Shown: piece after piece, positions 19,010 through 29,191 of the stretch
How the letters are laid out: each line of letters starts with the position of its first letter
How positions within the stretch are numbered: the stretch's first letter is position 1
Assembly: GCA_023974075.1 (NCBI GenBank)
Contig: CM043796.1
Location: 20,778,427 to 20,842,426 of the forward strand
Direction: 5' to 3'
From: Chaenocephalus aceratus
Taxonomy: Eukaryota; Chordata; Actinopteri; Perciformes; Channichthyidae
Length of the DNA: 64,000 nucleotides
Position numbers and translations under genes: made by a program
Notes under the pieces: model-generated
What the model was told of the DNA's origin: nothing
Databases searched by the model: none
The model's input: the letters and a program-made list of their open reading frames with translations, nothing else

Positions 19010-20160
19010 TAGGGCCGGGACTTTAACGCGTTAATTAAGATTAATTAATTACACAAAATTAACGCGTTAAAAATTAACGCGTTAAAAAAATTAACGCATT
19101 TTAATCGCACTTTAATCGCACTTATTTTTGCACAGCGGAGCGTTTCTCACTGGATGAGTTTCAGGCGTACCGATTATACTGGAGCACCAACTAACGTTCA
19201 TGACTTCAGCATGGGACTTCAAACAACAACAAACCACGGTGAACAATAGTCAAACATGAACGAATAAGCTAATGAGACCGCTTTGGTCGGCCCCGTGGAT
19301 GGGAAATTTTGTTTTAAAAAACGGACGGATGGAAGCGTCGACAAGAGCACGGTTGTGTGCAAATTATGCAAAAAAGAATTTGCATATCACCGCAGCACAT
19401 CAAGCCTAAAGTATCACCTAAATGCAAAGCATGTAGCAGCTAGCGTGGACGTTAGCCCGACTCCGAGTGCAAGGAACCACACCCTGACCCAACCCACACT
19501 CAACCAGATGACTGGTTTCAGGGCCAGGATAAGTAAGTCCACGTATGAGAAAATAACCAACTCCCTGGCTCACTGGATTGCACTGGGCTCGACATTAAGG
19601 ACTGCCCGATGGCCCGGGGCCATCTAGTATTTAGCTCGGGCAATGAAGCCTCACCTGCTGGTTGCCCGATCGGGCAATCTATTATGCCAGTATCATGCAG
19701 CTCGCGGATCCAGTAATGAGTGACCCGACAGTAAAACTAAACATATCTATAACTAGTTTAGGTAGTTTGAGAGGTAATTAAAATAGCTACGTGTGATATT
19801 CTAACCTGAAGTGTGTGTTTTGTTCCGCTCACCGCTGCATGTGATCATGCAGAGCTGCGTGTCGAGTCTCGACTCGTCAGCAGCAGCTGATCTCTCTCTC
19901 CCGTCAGATTAGACTTCACTCGCGTTTATGTCCATATCGATCAGATCCAGCTAGTTCGAGCTAATGATATGACTACCTGCTTATTAAAAGACAACTACAC
20001 AATAAGTGTCGCTATGCAACTGGATGAGGCTACAAAGTATAGCGCAGCATTATGCATTTGTTTACATGCCCACCAGAACCCCGAGGCATTACCAACAGAT
20101 CAACACAATCAACCCATACAGGACATCTCTTTCTCCACATTAAGTGTTAGACATTAGAGT
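19010..20160 (+). mobile_element. hAT element fragment with BED-finger transposase start
   Basis: It begins TTAGGGCCGGGACTTTAACGCGTTAA, related in style to the TAGGGC/AACGCGTTAA ends of the 7773 MITE. It encodes, at 19283-19627, a BED zinc finger (CKLCKKEFAYHRSTSSLKYH...H) followed by the hinge of a ZBED1/hAT transposase. The homology ends after ITNSLAHWIA, where a GCCCGATGGCCCGGGGCCAT sequence intervenes. The catalytic domain is missing, so it is a dead fragment. Confidence 0.7.
19283..19627 (+). pseudogene. hAT transposase N-terminus (BED zinc finger), truncated
   Basis: A 114-aa frame. Residues about 22-54 are a BED finger with the pattern CxxC...HxxxxH (VCKLCKKEF...LKYHLNAKH). The TLNQMTGFRARISKSTYEKI segment that follows is the usual linker before the hAT catalytic core. 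The C-terminal 15 residues (ALGSTLRTARWPGAI) come from unrelated sequence. It would bind DNA at most. Confidence 0.65.
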
Positions 20161-20624
20161 TGACTATTCTTGTCTGTCACATACTCTTCTTGTCTGTCAC
20201 ATAAGTGGCGCAACTGAAGCGGTATAGAGAGGCGAAGTCACGCCCATCTACTTCCGGCCCATGGGACCCTGGAAGCGAAAAATTAACATTGAATTCAATG
20301 GAGAGAGAACACGTATCTTTTGATCCCGTTTGAATTGTGCCACGAACTACACATATGATGTTTGTCAATCTTAAACAATAAGTTCCATGTCAAAAAAGTC
20401 ACATTTTGTCGTAAAACTGTTGAAATATAAGACTATGAAAAATACGCGACTACAAAGACTACAAATCCCAAATCCCATTCTGGCTCGCGTAAGTGATGTC
20501 ACAGGCGATAATGCTCCAAGTGGTTGCGACTCGTAATTAAAGCGAAGAAGAAGAAGATCTCATAACTGATTTATTCCCTCCAATAAATAAGAGATTGCTA
20601 AAAATAAATTCACTTTTATACAAG

Positions 20625-23255
20625 ATGCCTGTGTGCTTTGTACCAGGTTGTAATCACAAAAGTGATCATACCACTTGCTCTTTCTATCGATTCCCGTCTG
20701 ATGAAAGGACCAGGAGTCGCTGGATCAGACATATCAGGTAATATCATAGGTAATATACATGTTGTGCATGGAACATATAGTCAAGTTAGCTACCTAGCTA
20801 GTAGCAACGAGTAGCGAGCACGTTAGTTAGCATTACATTACTTAGCCTTGTCATTTTTAGTAGCCTTACCATGAAGTTATTATTTTTATTACATGAAGTA
20901 AGAGCAAGAGTAGTCATGATGGTAAGTATTTCGTGAAACATTTGAAGAGTAGCCTACTGCGCCATCCACCGGGTGCTATGGAAGCAGTCAGGGAGAGTCG
21001 AAGGCAGGCAGGGAGCTTTGCATGACAGATTCTTCTGGACGTGTTTCATTGTGATGACAGTAAGGGTGAGTCAATCTGTTTGTTGGAAAGACAGTAGTTG
21101 AGTGATTACTGAGAGAAAATTATTAGAAGAGATAATTATTCAAAGTGTTGTTACTTTAAATTGTTGTTACTGACCTTTTTCTCTTTTATTTTCTTTACCT
21201 CACCTGTAACTGTTGAGACCCTGAGGAACATGCACACTGGACTGACCTGCTCTGGCAACCTGATTTCCACTGTACGTAATAGTATTTGCTTATGGTATAT
21301 TATTTATATACATCAAAGGAACAATGCACCCCCCAGAGACACACATGTATTGAGTGTGATATTTTGCATAGGTCAAGTGAAATCATCTTTACACACTAGA
21401 AAACTGTAGGAGCGGCAACTTGTTTTGAAAATAGAATTTTTAATATCCGATAATGAAGTTGATCTGTTTTCTTTATTCTTCTCTCTTCCCAGCTCCATCC
21501 ATCACCGTTCTCTGTTCCTGCAGGTCCTGCTTGCTAATCAATGCTTTATTTTTTTACACAATTACAAATAAAGTCAATGTATTGTATGACATGAAGTTGT
21601 GCTTCATTCTGAGTCAATAATAAATTAATTCTGCCTTCAACTGCACAATGACTGTGGACTGCACCGACATCCATGTAGCTGCCCCCCCAGTAAGATGAAC
21701 CAAGCAAAGTTGACAGTCAACATACAGCTGTGCTCTTAAGTTAGGTAATTAAGGTAATTATTTGGAAAAAATGACTGAAGATGCAGAAAACCTTTTTTAT
21801 TTAGTAACAGTGGTCAGGTGAAGCATTTATCCCTACATAATGTGTCACACTTAAAAGGCCAAACACACTGTTTGGCCTTAAGAGCTCTGTCTTACTTCCT
21901 CACTCTTGGTCCTCTTCTACCTGGAAATAAAGACAACTAAAACACATACAAGCTGAATGTTACAAGTGCTTCACAAGATAAATACAAGAGTGCAGACTGT
22001 ATAAACTATGGGCTATTTGGCAGGTTTAAATGATTGTTAGTAATGAATTATATAATTTTCTCATTGTAGACGAGCAGACAGGGAGCCAGATGAGAAAAGC
22101 AGAATATGCAGCTGCCATTTTCCTCATGGAAAAGAGAAAGGGCCAACTGTATTTGAGTGGACCAAAGAGAAAGGGAGCTCAGCGGTTAATCAGTCCAGCG
22201 ACCACAGCTACAGCAAAGGGCCAGAGTCTGCAGAAACTGACCCCAAATTCTCCAGCATGCAGTCCGCAGACACCGAACCTGGACCCTCCAGTGTGCAGTC
22301 CAGTTGTTCCGCAGACCTGGCAGGGGATACTTGGATGCGAATGGCCAAATATTCAGCAGCAGGCTTACCTGATGATGTCATCCGTATGGAAACAGGGCTT
22401 CCTGATCAGGCCATGTTTAAAAGGGTGGCGGGGTTGGTGGAGCGCTTTGAGGGCTCCATTGTCTATTTCGCTGGATGGAAAGTGGAGGGCATCCTGCTGG
22501 CAGACCAGGTCTTCATGGCCATGATGAAGATCCGGCAGAATTATCCTCACCTGCACCTTGCACAGCTGTTCCACTGCAGTACCGCAACAGTGGGTAATGT
22601 GGTGAACACCATGGTCCATCTGCTCCACAGGTTGCTGTTCAAGAAAATGATGTCCACTGTGCCCAGTAGGCAAAAAAAACAAAACAGCATGCCTGCTGCT
22701 TTCCAGTCCTCTGCCTTCAACTGCAGAATGATTGTAGACTGCACCGACATCCACGTGGCCGCCCCAAGTCAGATGGACCAAGCCAAGCTGACATACTCCA
22801 CCTACAGAGGGATGCACTCCTTCAAAGTGCTCATCTCTGTGGCCCCAAATGGAGTCATCAACTTCTGCAGCCAACTCTTCCCAGGCTCTGTGTCTGATAA
22901 GGCCATTATGCAGCATTCAGGCATTCTGGAACATTTAGTGGCTGGCGACCTTATCCTGGCAGCCAAGGGATTCTTAATTTCTGATATTGTGCCAGCGGGT
23001 GTGATTGTGAACATTCCCCCTTTCCTGAACAAGGGTAAGTTCACAGAGAGTGAGGTGATAGCTACCAGGGAAATAGCCAATAACAGGATCCATGTGGAGA
23101 GGGCAAATGCCAGAATAAAGGAGTTCAAGATTCTGGACCTGATTCCTTGCCACCTCAGGAACACTGCAAATGTGCTGGTACAGCTTTGCTGTGCCTTGGT
23201 AAACCTGCAAAATCCCCTGATAAAGGAAGTAGCCAGCACCCTCACCGTTGACTAA
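20625..23255 (+). CDS. THAP-domain DDE transposase (ISL2EU/IS4EU-like), 2 exons, 432 aa
   Basis: Exons 20625-20737 and 22070-23255 join as AG|A (Arg38). The splice reconstitutes a C2CH THAP finger: Cys4, Cys9, Cys51 and His54 (MPVCFVPGC ... RICSCHF), the conserved Trp in RSRWIRHIR and a GPTVFEW box near 62-68. Then comes an HTH-like region (LADQVFMAMMKIRQNY ... STATVGNVVN) and a DDE_Tnp_4-type core with VDCTDIHV (Asp261), GSVSDKAI and HVERANARIKEF (Glu381). The expected second Asp, in the ADKGF motif, reads AAKGF (Ala336, codon GCC at about 22962), predicting loss of catalysis. The frame is otherwise open to TAA. An alternative reading is that it now serves as a DNA-binding protein. It would act in the nucleus on the element ends. 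Confidence 0.85.
21645..21722 (+). pseudogene. Partial second copy of the transposase D1 region inside its intron
   Basis: TCTGCCTTCAACTGCACAAT with GACTGCACCGACATCCATGT matches 22712-22790 of exon 2 (same peptides SAFNC, VDCTDIHVAAP) with several substitutions and a length change at CCCCCCCAG. It is about 80 bp long and lies in the intron, so it is not part of the gene product. Confidence 0.8.
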
Positions 23256-23865
23256 GCCAGCGGTTCCCAAACCTTTCAGCCTGCGATCCCCGGGGGGAAC
23301 ATCCAGCTGGCCCGCTGCATCCGCGGAGAGGGCTTAAACTGCTGAGACTAGCCCAAAGTCACACAACGGCTCTTTTAAGAGCCACCTACATCTTTTTTAA
23401 AGAGTTACAATCCTAAGTTATTATAATGATTACACTGGTTCATATTTTACTCAGTTTACTGAACTGTGATGCATGAAACCAGAAGGGGAATGGTTGAGGT
23501 TTACTGAAGTTACAAAGATATTAATAGATATGAGTATAACAGGTCAGTGTAAAAACAAGCTTCAGTCAGTCATGAATCATTCAAACTATTTATATAACCA
23601 TGTAATACAGTTATGTAGTAGTTCAGTAAAAGTAATTCTTTATTTCTATGTCTTAAATATCCTTTATTTTAGAGGGGCCTGAGACTTAACATGTTCATTG
23701 CCCAAAACTGCACTGTAGTTATTGTGCATGTGACAATAAGGCCTTAATATTAGGGCTGCACGATATCAGGAACACATAACACGATAACACTTGCTATATT
23801 TGAACAAAAACGTATACATGCAGCATTATTACTTTTCCAACAACATGGGATTTATTGTTAAATAT

Positions 23866-23914
<49 letters not shown>

Positions 23915-23916
23915 AT
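23256..23916. other. Gap between the two convergent transposon genes
   Basis: No gene. CAGCGGTTCCCAAACCTTTC at 23261 looks like one end of a hAT-type MITE, and TTAGGGCTGCACGATATCAGG at 23752 looks like another. Neither has a visible partner end here. A (GT)n run of about 43 bp at 23870-23912 adjoins the nuclease stop codon. Confidence 0.5.
23870..23912 (+). repeat. (GT)n microsatellite
   Basis: About 43 bp of GT ending a few bases before the stop codon of the minus-strand YqaJ gene. Confidence 0.97.
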
Positions 23917-25912
23917 TTACATGTCCTCCTCTCTACTGGCCAACACAGGGAGCATATGCTGGGTGTAGAAGTTCTCCAGGAGGAGGAGATTTCCATGCCA
24001 TGCAGGGTCTTTGGGGATGGGGATGATGATCGCCTCCTTCGTGGTCCACACAACAAAATAGCAGAGACTCCGGTCTGTGATGTGCAGCTGCCCTTGGACC
24101 TGGTGCCAGTATGGGTGATTCTCCTTGAGAACATAAGACCCACCCTCCTCACGGAGACAGAAGGATGGTAACAGGACTGCCTCCGCGATGGTCATGTTCC
24201 TCTGGCTGTGTGGACACTTCACCTCCAGCAGGGCAGATGGCTGCACAAGTCCATCGGGGGATGCTCCTAAAACACCCGACTCACTCACAAAGAGACCAGC
24301 GTCGATCACTGTCACCCGATAGGCCTGCACAAAAGCCTTCACCCCTTCGGCCTCGTTTACAACCCCCCAGTTGACAGCCATGACTCCGTCCAAGTTGTAC
24401 CCCCCAAGCACCCTCTTCATGAGGGACGCGCATGGAGTGGATGAAAGTCCCGACCGCAGCACAGCACCAAAATTGCTGGCTGTCAACCTGCCCCGCCTGT
24501 GTAACTGCCACTGCGGATTTGTCCGCTGTCCTACGGTGGCTGTCTGGATGGCAGCTTGCTGGTCTCTTGTCAGTCGCATTGAGGCAAGAATTGCCTCAAG
24601 CCCCCGACCCCCATGCCCCTTCACCAGCTCCGGCACGGTGACAATGGCCTGATGTTGAGGCTGCGGCTCTGGCTCAGGTGATAAAAGCCATGCCATGCCA
24701 CACTGTGTGCACCTCAGTGCAGACCTGAACCAGTCTACATCCTGAGTGGCGATGTCTCTGGCCAGTGGGTTGTAGGTCTCCTCTTGCTGTTGATAGAGTT
24801 GAGACACCGGCTGGACTACTTTGGAAGTGCCAGGCTTCCTCCACTGGCACTCCACATCTGTGGAGCTGATCTGCCACATGGCAAATATTGCCAATGCTGC
24901 AGCGTGGCTGCATTTGTACATCCCCCGTGCACAATCACAGACAGCGCTCTGTATCGCTCCATCGTCTCCCATGCAGATCTGTAAAAATATAGTAAGTACC
25001 ATTTGTTAGCATGCTATAATAGATTGAATGGGCAATACAAGGATGGTCAGGATCTGGGGGTGGGAGGGTTTATTTTTCCATAGTTTTGTCTGATTGTTGT
25101 TATTGTTTGATTTTTCTGTATTACCTATGAGGTTGTTGTGTTTAATATTCATGAGAATATTTGTCATTGTTCAAATGATAATAAACATTTGCATAAAGCA
25201 TATTTGTCCACTCATATGTTGATAAGAGTATTAAAAACGTGAAAAATATTCCTATAAGGTACATTTAGAACAGATAAAAAATGTACGATTAATTTCCGAT
25301 TAACTATGGACAATCATGCGATTAATCGCGATTAAATATTGTAATCGACTGACAGCCCTAATTTTTTAAAATGTGTATGAATACATTTTTGAAAAACATT
25401 TGATCAACAAAAAAGAAGGATTTGATCAGGATCTAGACTCAGTGTGTAGTTTATTAATTAATCAATGCTCTCTACATTAGGAAAACACATACCAGTGTAC
25501 CAGAGGGAGTCACACACAGCTGTGCCTAGATAACCAAACAAATTGACAAGATAACCAAAACCCTTGGATCTACACACAGCAAATAAACTCAAATGACACA
25601 ACGAGATCACACATACAGTATAGTCGATATAAAACTGGCCGCTTCAATCTGAAGAGCAACTAAAACAACACGGGAGTGTACCTTGTTAGCTAATGTTAGC
25701 TAGCTGACATTAACGTTACACATTGCACTCATATTACTTACCGAAACCTTGTAAAGCCGGTCCCGCATGCTGGCTCTTACAGAACCGACTAACTCCCCTT
25801 TCATATATGTACAGCTCTCAACGTGTCCAGACTTGTAGTGATTTTCACCTCGTTGTATACTTTTATTCTCATTCTGAAAGAATGAGGTGAAATTTGCCAA
25901 CGTGACGGCCAT
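23917..25912 (-). CDS. SWIM zinc finger + YqaJ-type nuclease, 2 exons, 410 aa
   Basis: Exon 1 is 25912-25742 (57 codons from ATG, donor GTAAGT) and exon 2 is 24978-23917. They join in phase 0 as LYKVS|ICMGDD. Residues 71-82 (CDCARGMYKCSH) form a SWIM finger, CxCx6CxH. The C-terminal half is a YqaJ/lambda-exonuclease-like fold: RRGRLTASNFGAVL, WGVVNEAEG, GASPDG (Asp299), LLEVKCPH (Glu309, Lys311) and the QVQGQ helix, so the predicted metal-binding and catalytic residues are all there. A pair CTQC/C near residues 147-150 may add metal binding. It is convergent with the transposase in the same element, suggesting end or repair-intermediate processing during transposition. That role is inferred. 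Confidence 0.85.
25136..25361 (-). mobile_element. Truncated inverted copy of the TAGGGCTGTCA MITE
   Basis: This matches the left ~225 bp of the 7773-8815 element in reverse (GACTGACAGCCCTA at the right end, ATTAATCGCGATTAAATATT, and the stretch to GTTGTTGTGTTTAATATTCA). The other half, including the TG array, is missing. It sits in the intron of the SWIM-YqaJ gene. Confidence 0.85.
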
Positions 25913-26191
25913 CTTTATGTTGGTGACGCGTATTGTGCGAGACCAGACACCTGTAGTTCACTGAGCGGTTTCACACAAAAAAATGTGTAACTTCACAGTT
26001 TTAAGACACATTTTTATTTTTTTGACTTCCAAAATATTCTTTTAAATTGACAAACATCATATGTGTCATTCGTGGCACAATTCAAACGGGATCAAAAGAT
26101 AACCTTTCTCTCTCCATTGACTTCAATGTATAATTTTACGCTTCCGGGGTCCCATGGAGGCTCCCGGAAAGGGAGGGACTTCGCCTCTCTA

Positions 26192-27310
26192 TTGCTCTAA
26201 AGGGAAATTATTTTGACCGAAGATATTTAGATTTGCCGGCTAACGGGAACTCTGACGTGTGCTTCGCGGATGCGCTCGGCTCCTCTCGACTGCTGCTCGG
26301 GTCTGCTCGGTCAGCTTCCGGATGAGGAGGCATTCGTTCGACCAACTTACAGTTCAATCAGGAGAGACGTGATGTATGAAATACATGTTTATTATCGGTC
26401 ACATTATATAAATGAAACATAATGATGACAGTTTATAACAAGTGAATGAAATGTGTTTTGGCGACTAGGCCCAGGTTTTGTAGGACATCATTCGGGAAGG
26501 GAAAGAACCGTTTCCGATGAACCCCCCTGGGTCTAGACCTGGTGGTGGTGATAAGTGGTTAGGTCCGGTTGGAAGGGAGAAGGTTGAGCTTGGCCCTGAG
26601 TTGGAAGCAGGAGGCGAAGGGGTGGAGGAGGGTTGCGCGTTGACGCCTGGAAGACAGCTGATAGGAAAGGGGAGAGCATATATAGAGGGTTTAACAGGTG
26701 CGATAATTAGGCTTGTGAATGGAGGGAAGTGATAGGTTAGCTGAGGAGTGGCGCTCCCTGTCATCCAGTGGAGGGAGCGAGTATTGCCATGACGAGCAAT
26801 ACGGAGTGTTAGGTCTTCCTGTCTGAACTTGCGCTCAGCTTCATTAGTTAACATTACAAACATTGTTAACAGGGGCCATAATAGTGTAAATAATGTTTGT
26901 TTTGGCAGTTATAACTGAATGTAATGTTTTCTACTATTTTCCATCTGGGAAGGCATTTGCCTTCATCAGATTTTTTTTAGAATGAGAGCTACTTTCAAAA
27001 AAATAAAACATGTTGTGACTCGTGAGCTACTTTTACTCCTCTTTTTTAGTTTTTTGCAGTGTATATATTTAGCACATTTTAACATTATTATATACCTTTG
27101 TGTGCTGTTTGGGTCTGTGGGACCCGTTTTCAGTGTTTACTAAAAGAAAATGTATGCAATTTAATTATTTTAACCTGCTTTATTTGGGGCAGGACCTCAC
27201 ATCCTCTAGGGGGGTCCGGGGGCATGCACCCATGGGAAGATTTTTTTTTTTTTTAAATGTTGAAGTTAAATGCATCAATCTTCTGCACTTTGAGAGCAAA
27301 ATGAATTTAT
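26192..27310. other. Unannotated spacer
   Basis: No supported gene. A minus-strand frame (26863-26465) is proline/serine-rich and unrecognised. Around 27095, TTTGTGTGCTGTTTGGGTCTGTGGGACCC resembles one end of piggyBac-type MITEs without a visible partner. 26985-27260 is AT-rich. Confidence 0.4.
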
Positions 27311-27332
27311 GGATACAGCTCTCAACACGAAA

Positions 27333-28075
27333 GGGAGCTGTATACTTTTCAATAATCCAAAATCTTTAGAATATGATCACAACCAATAACAAATCATTTA
27401 AACTTATGATTTTTTTCTCTCTCTCTCTCAGCATATCAAATGATGCCATATATATATTTCTTTTTTTTTTTTTTTAAATGAAGCAATTAGATTTATATAC
27501 ACAACACTCATATGAAAGGGAGCTGTATCCATCCATCCATCCATCTTCTCCCGCTTATCCGTGGTCGGGTCGCGGGGGTAGCAGTTCCAGCAGAGAGCCC
27601 CAAACTTTCTTTTCCCTGGCGACATCAACCAGCTCTGACTGGGGGATCCCAAGGCGCTCCCAGGCCAGCGAAGAGATATAATCCCTCCACCTGGTCCTAG
27701 GTCTACCCCTTGGTCTCTTCCCAGCTGGACGTGCCTGGAACACCTCCCTAGGGAGGCGCCCAGGTGGCATCCTAACTAGGTGCCCGAACCACCTCAACTG
27801 GCTTCTTTCGACGCGAAGGAGGAGCGGCTCAACTCCGAGTCCCTCCCTGATGACCGAACTTCTCACCTTATCTCTAAGGGAGACACCAGGGAGCTGTATA
27901 CTTTTCAATAATCCAAAATCTTTAGAATATGATCACAACCAATAACAAATCATTTAAACTTATGATTTTTTTTTCTCTCTCTCTCTCTCAGCATATCAAA
28001 TGATGCCATATATATTTCTTTTTTTTTTTTTTTTTAAATGAAGCAATTCGATTTATATACACCTTTCTAATTCGA
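27333..28075. repeat. 185-bp tandem repeat interrupted by a LINE
   Basis: GGGAGCTGTAT occurs at 27333, 27518 and 27889. The first-to-second spacing is 185 bp, and the sequence after the third copy (ACTTTTCAATAATCCAAAATC ... CATATCAAATGATGCCATA) repeats that after the first. The second and third are separated by the LINE. Confidence 0.9.
27529..27888 (-). mobile_element. Rex3/RTE-like LINE, 5'-truncated
   Basis: The minus strand encodes the C-terminal tail of an RTE-type reverse transcriptase protein (LRWFGHLVRMPPGRLPREVF ... RPRGRPRTRWRDYI ... LLELLPPRPDHG). It ends in a (GGAT)n tail, seen as CCATCCATCCATCC at 27529. AGGGAGCTGTAT lies on both sides (27517-27528 and 27888-27899), a 12-bp target duplication. 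The GATG-type tail and the tail peptide fit Rex3. Confidence 0.85.
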
Positions 28076-28097
28076 TTTTTCTCTCTCTCTCTCTCTT

Positions 28098-29162
28098 TAC
28101 GCATTTTGCGCTGTCCGGAGCTGACAGGTCCATGGAGCTAATCTCAGGACACCTCCACTCTCAGTACATTGCCACTTTCCGAACAGGAAATCCACGCACA
28201 TACAAGCCTTTATATTATTAAGGTACAGCGCCACTTTCCGAACCATTGATGAACACACAAAAACGGCAGGCATGTTTCCTGCATGGCGAATACAGCTGCT
28301 TTATTTATGTCTGTATGAAGTTGTTGTGAGTGTGGAGGGAGCAGCTACAGGTTAGCTTAGCCTAATCGATCAGTGCACTACGAAGCCAGTGCTAGACAGT
28401 GAACTGCCAACGGGGGGAGCCCCGCCAGTCATTATCGGCCGATATTCACTCTTAATAGTTTGATCGGTGCTCTCTATGAAGGCCGGTCAGGAGAGCTGGA
28501 TCTGATCAGATCAGCTGCTGAGTCTGACGGAGACACGCAGCTCTGCATACGATACGATATACTTTATTGTCCCCGTAAGGACATTTGTTCTGGACTCCGT
28601 CCTGCAGTTCCGCATACATACACATATACAAACATAGTGGACATTAAGAGACATACACATATCATCAGTCATACACCGTTTGAACAAACACAATACACAG
28701 ACTCACATACTGACAATGGCGACCTATTGCACTACCCCTCATGGCCAACATTTAAAAAGTACATTTCATTACATTTGACTACATTTCATTTCATGTGAAT
28801 GTTAAGAAGCTTAATCGACATAGGTAGGAATGAGTGCTTATAGCGGTTCAGTCTGCTCTTGGGAACCCTGAATCTTCTTCCAGAAGGTAGGAGCTGGAAT
28901 TCTGGGTGGAGTATGTTGGTCGGATCAGACACAATTTTGTTTGCCTGTCTGATAATGGACTGCTCGTATGTTTTGGAGAGTTGTGTGTTTTTTAACCCCC
29001 ATAATTTTCATAGCAGTCTGTACCAGGCGAGCGATCTGTGACTTTGACTGCACAGTCAAGTTACCATACCAGGCAGTAACACCATACCTAATGATGCCCT
29101 CCATAATCACCTGATGCTCCGCCCTATGTTTAGCGAGCTGACCGGACAGCGCAAAATGCGTA
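28098..29162. repeat. Inverted 21-bp match flanking the LINE fragment
   Basis: TACGCATTTTGCGCTGTCCG at 28098 is complementary to CGGACAGCGCAAAATGCGTA ending at 29162. It could be the terminal repeats of a small DNA element that received the LINE, or a 5' inversion created during LINE insertion. Between 28120 and 28550 nothing is recognised. Confidence 0.55.
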
Positions 29163-29191
29163 TATGAAGTGTCATGAACGCGAGAAATCAT
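28550..29191 (-). mobile_element. 5'-truncated LINE with RT C-terminal remnant
   Basis: The minus-strand frame 29191-28925 contains IMEGIIRYGVTAWYGNLTVQ and SKSQIARLVQTAMKIMG, a typical segment C-terminal to the RT catalytic core in several fish LINE groups. About 370 bp of 3' UTR follows, with ATACTTTATTGTCCCC near 28560. No polymerase motif. The clade is not assigned. Confidence 0.65.

Larger units (their letters stand above)
20227..26189. mobile_element. Two-gene ISL2EU/IS4EU-like DNA transposon (THAP-DDE plus SWIM-YqaJ)
   Basis: Outer inverted repeats of roughly 150-180 bp start GAGAGGCGAAGTC (20227) and end GACTTCGCCTCTC (26189). They share CTTTTGATCCCGTTTGAATT and CATATGATGTTTGTCAA in opposite orientation. 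TA is present immediately outside each end (20225-20226, 26190-26191), fitting a TA target duplication. The 5.96-kb interior carries two spliced genes reading toward each other: a THAP-DDE transposase (+) and a SWIM-YqaJ nuclease (-). A transposase paired with a YqaJ-type nuclease is known from ISL2EU/IS4EU elements. One MITE fragment is nested in the nuclease-gene intron. Confidence 0.85.

Noticed and set aside
22365..22916. 183-aa minus-strand frame opposite the transposase
   Set aside because: Antisense shadow of the conserved DDE exon; the plus-strand frame carries the motifs.
26465..26863. 132-aa minus-strand frame rich in Pro and Ser
   Set aside because: No recognisable domain, splice support or repeat relationship, and it could be chance.
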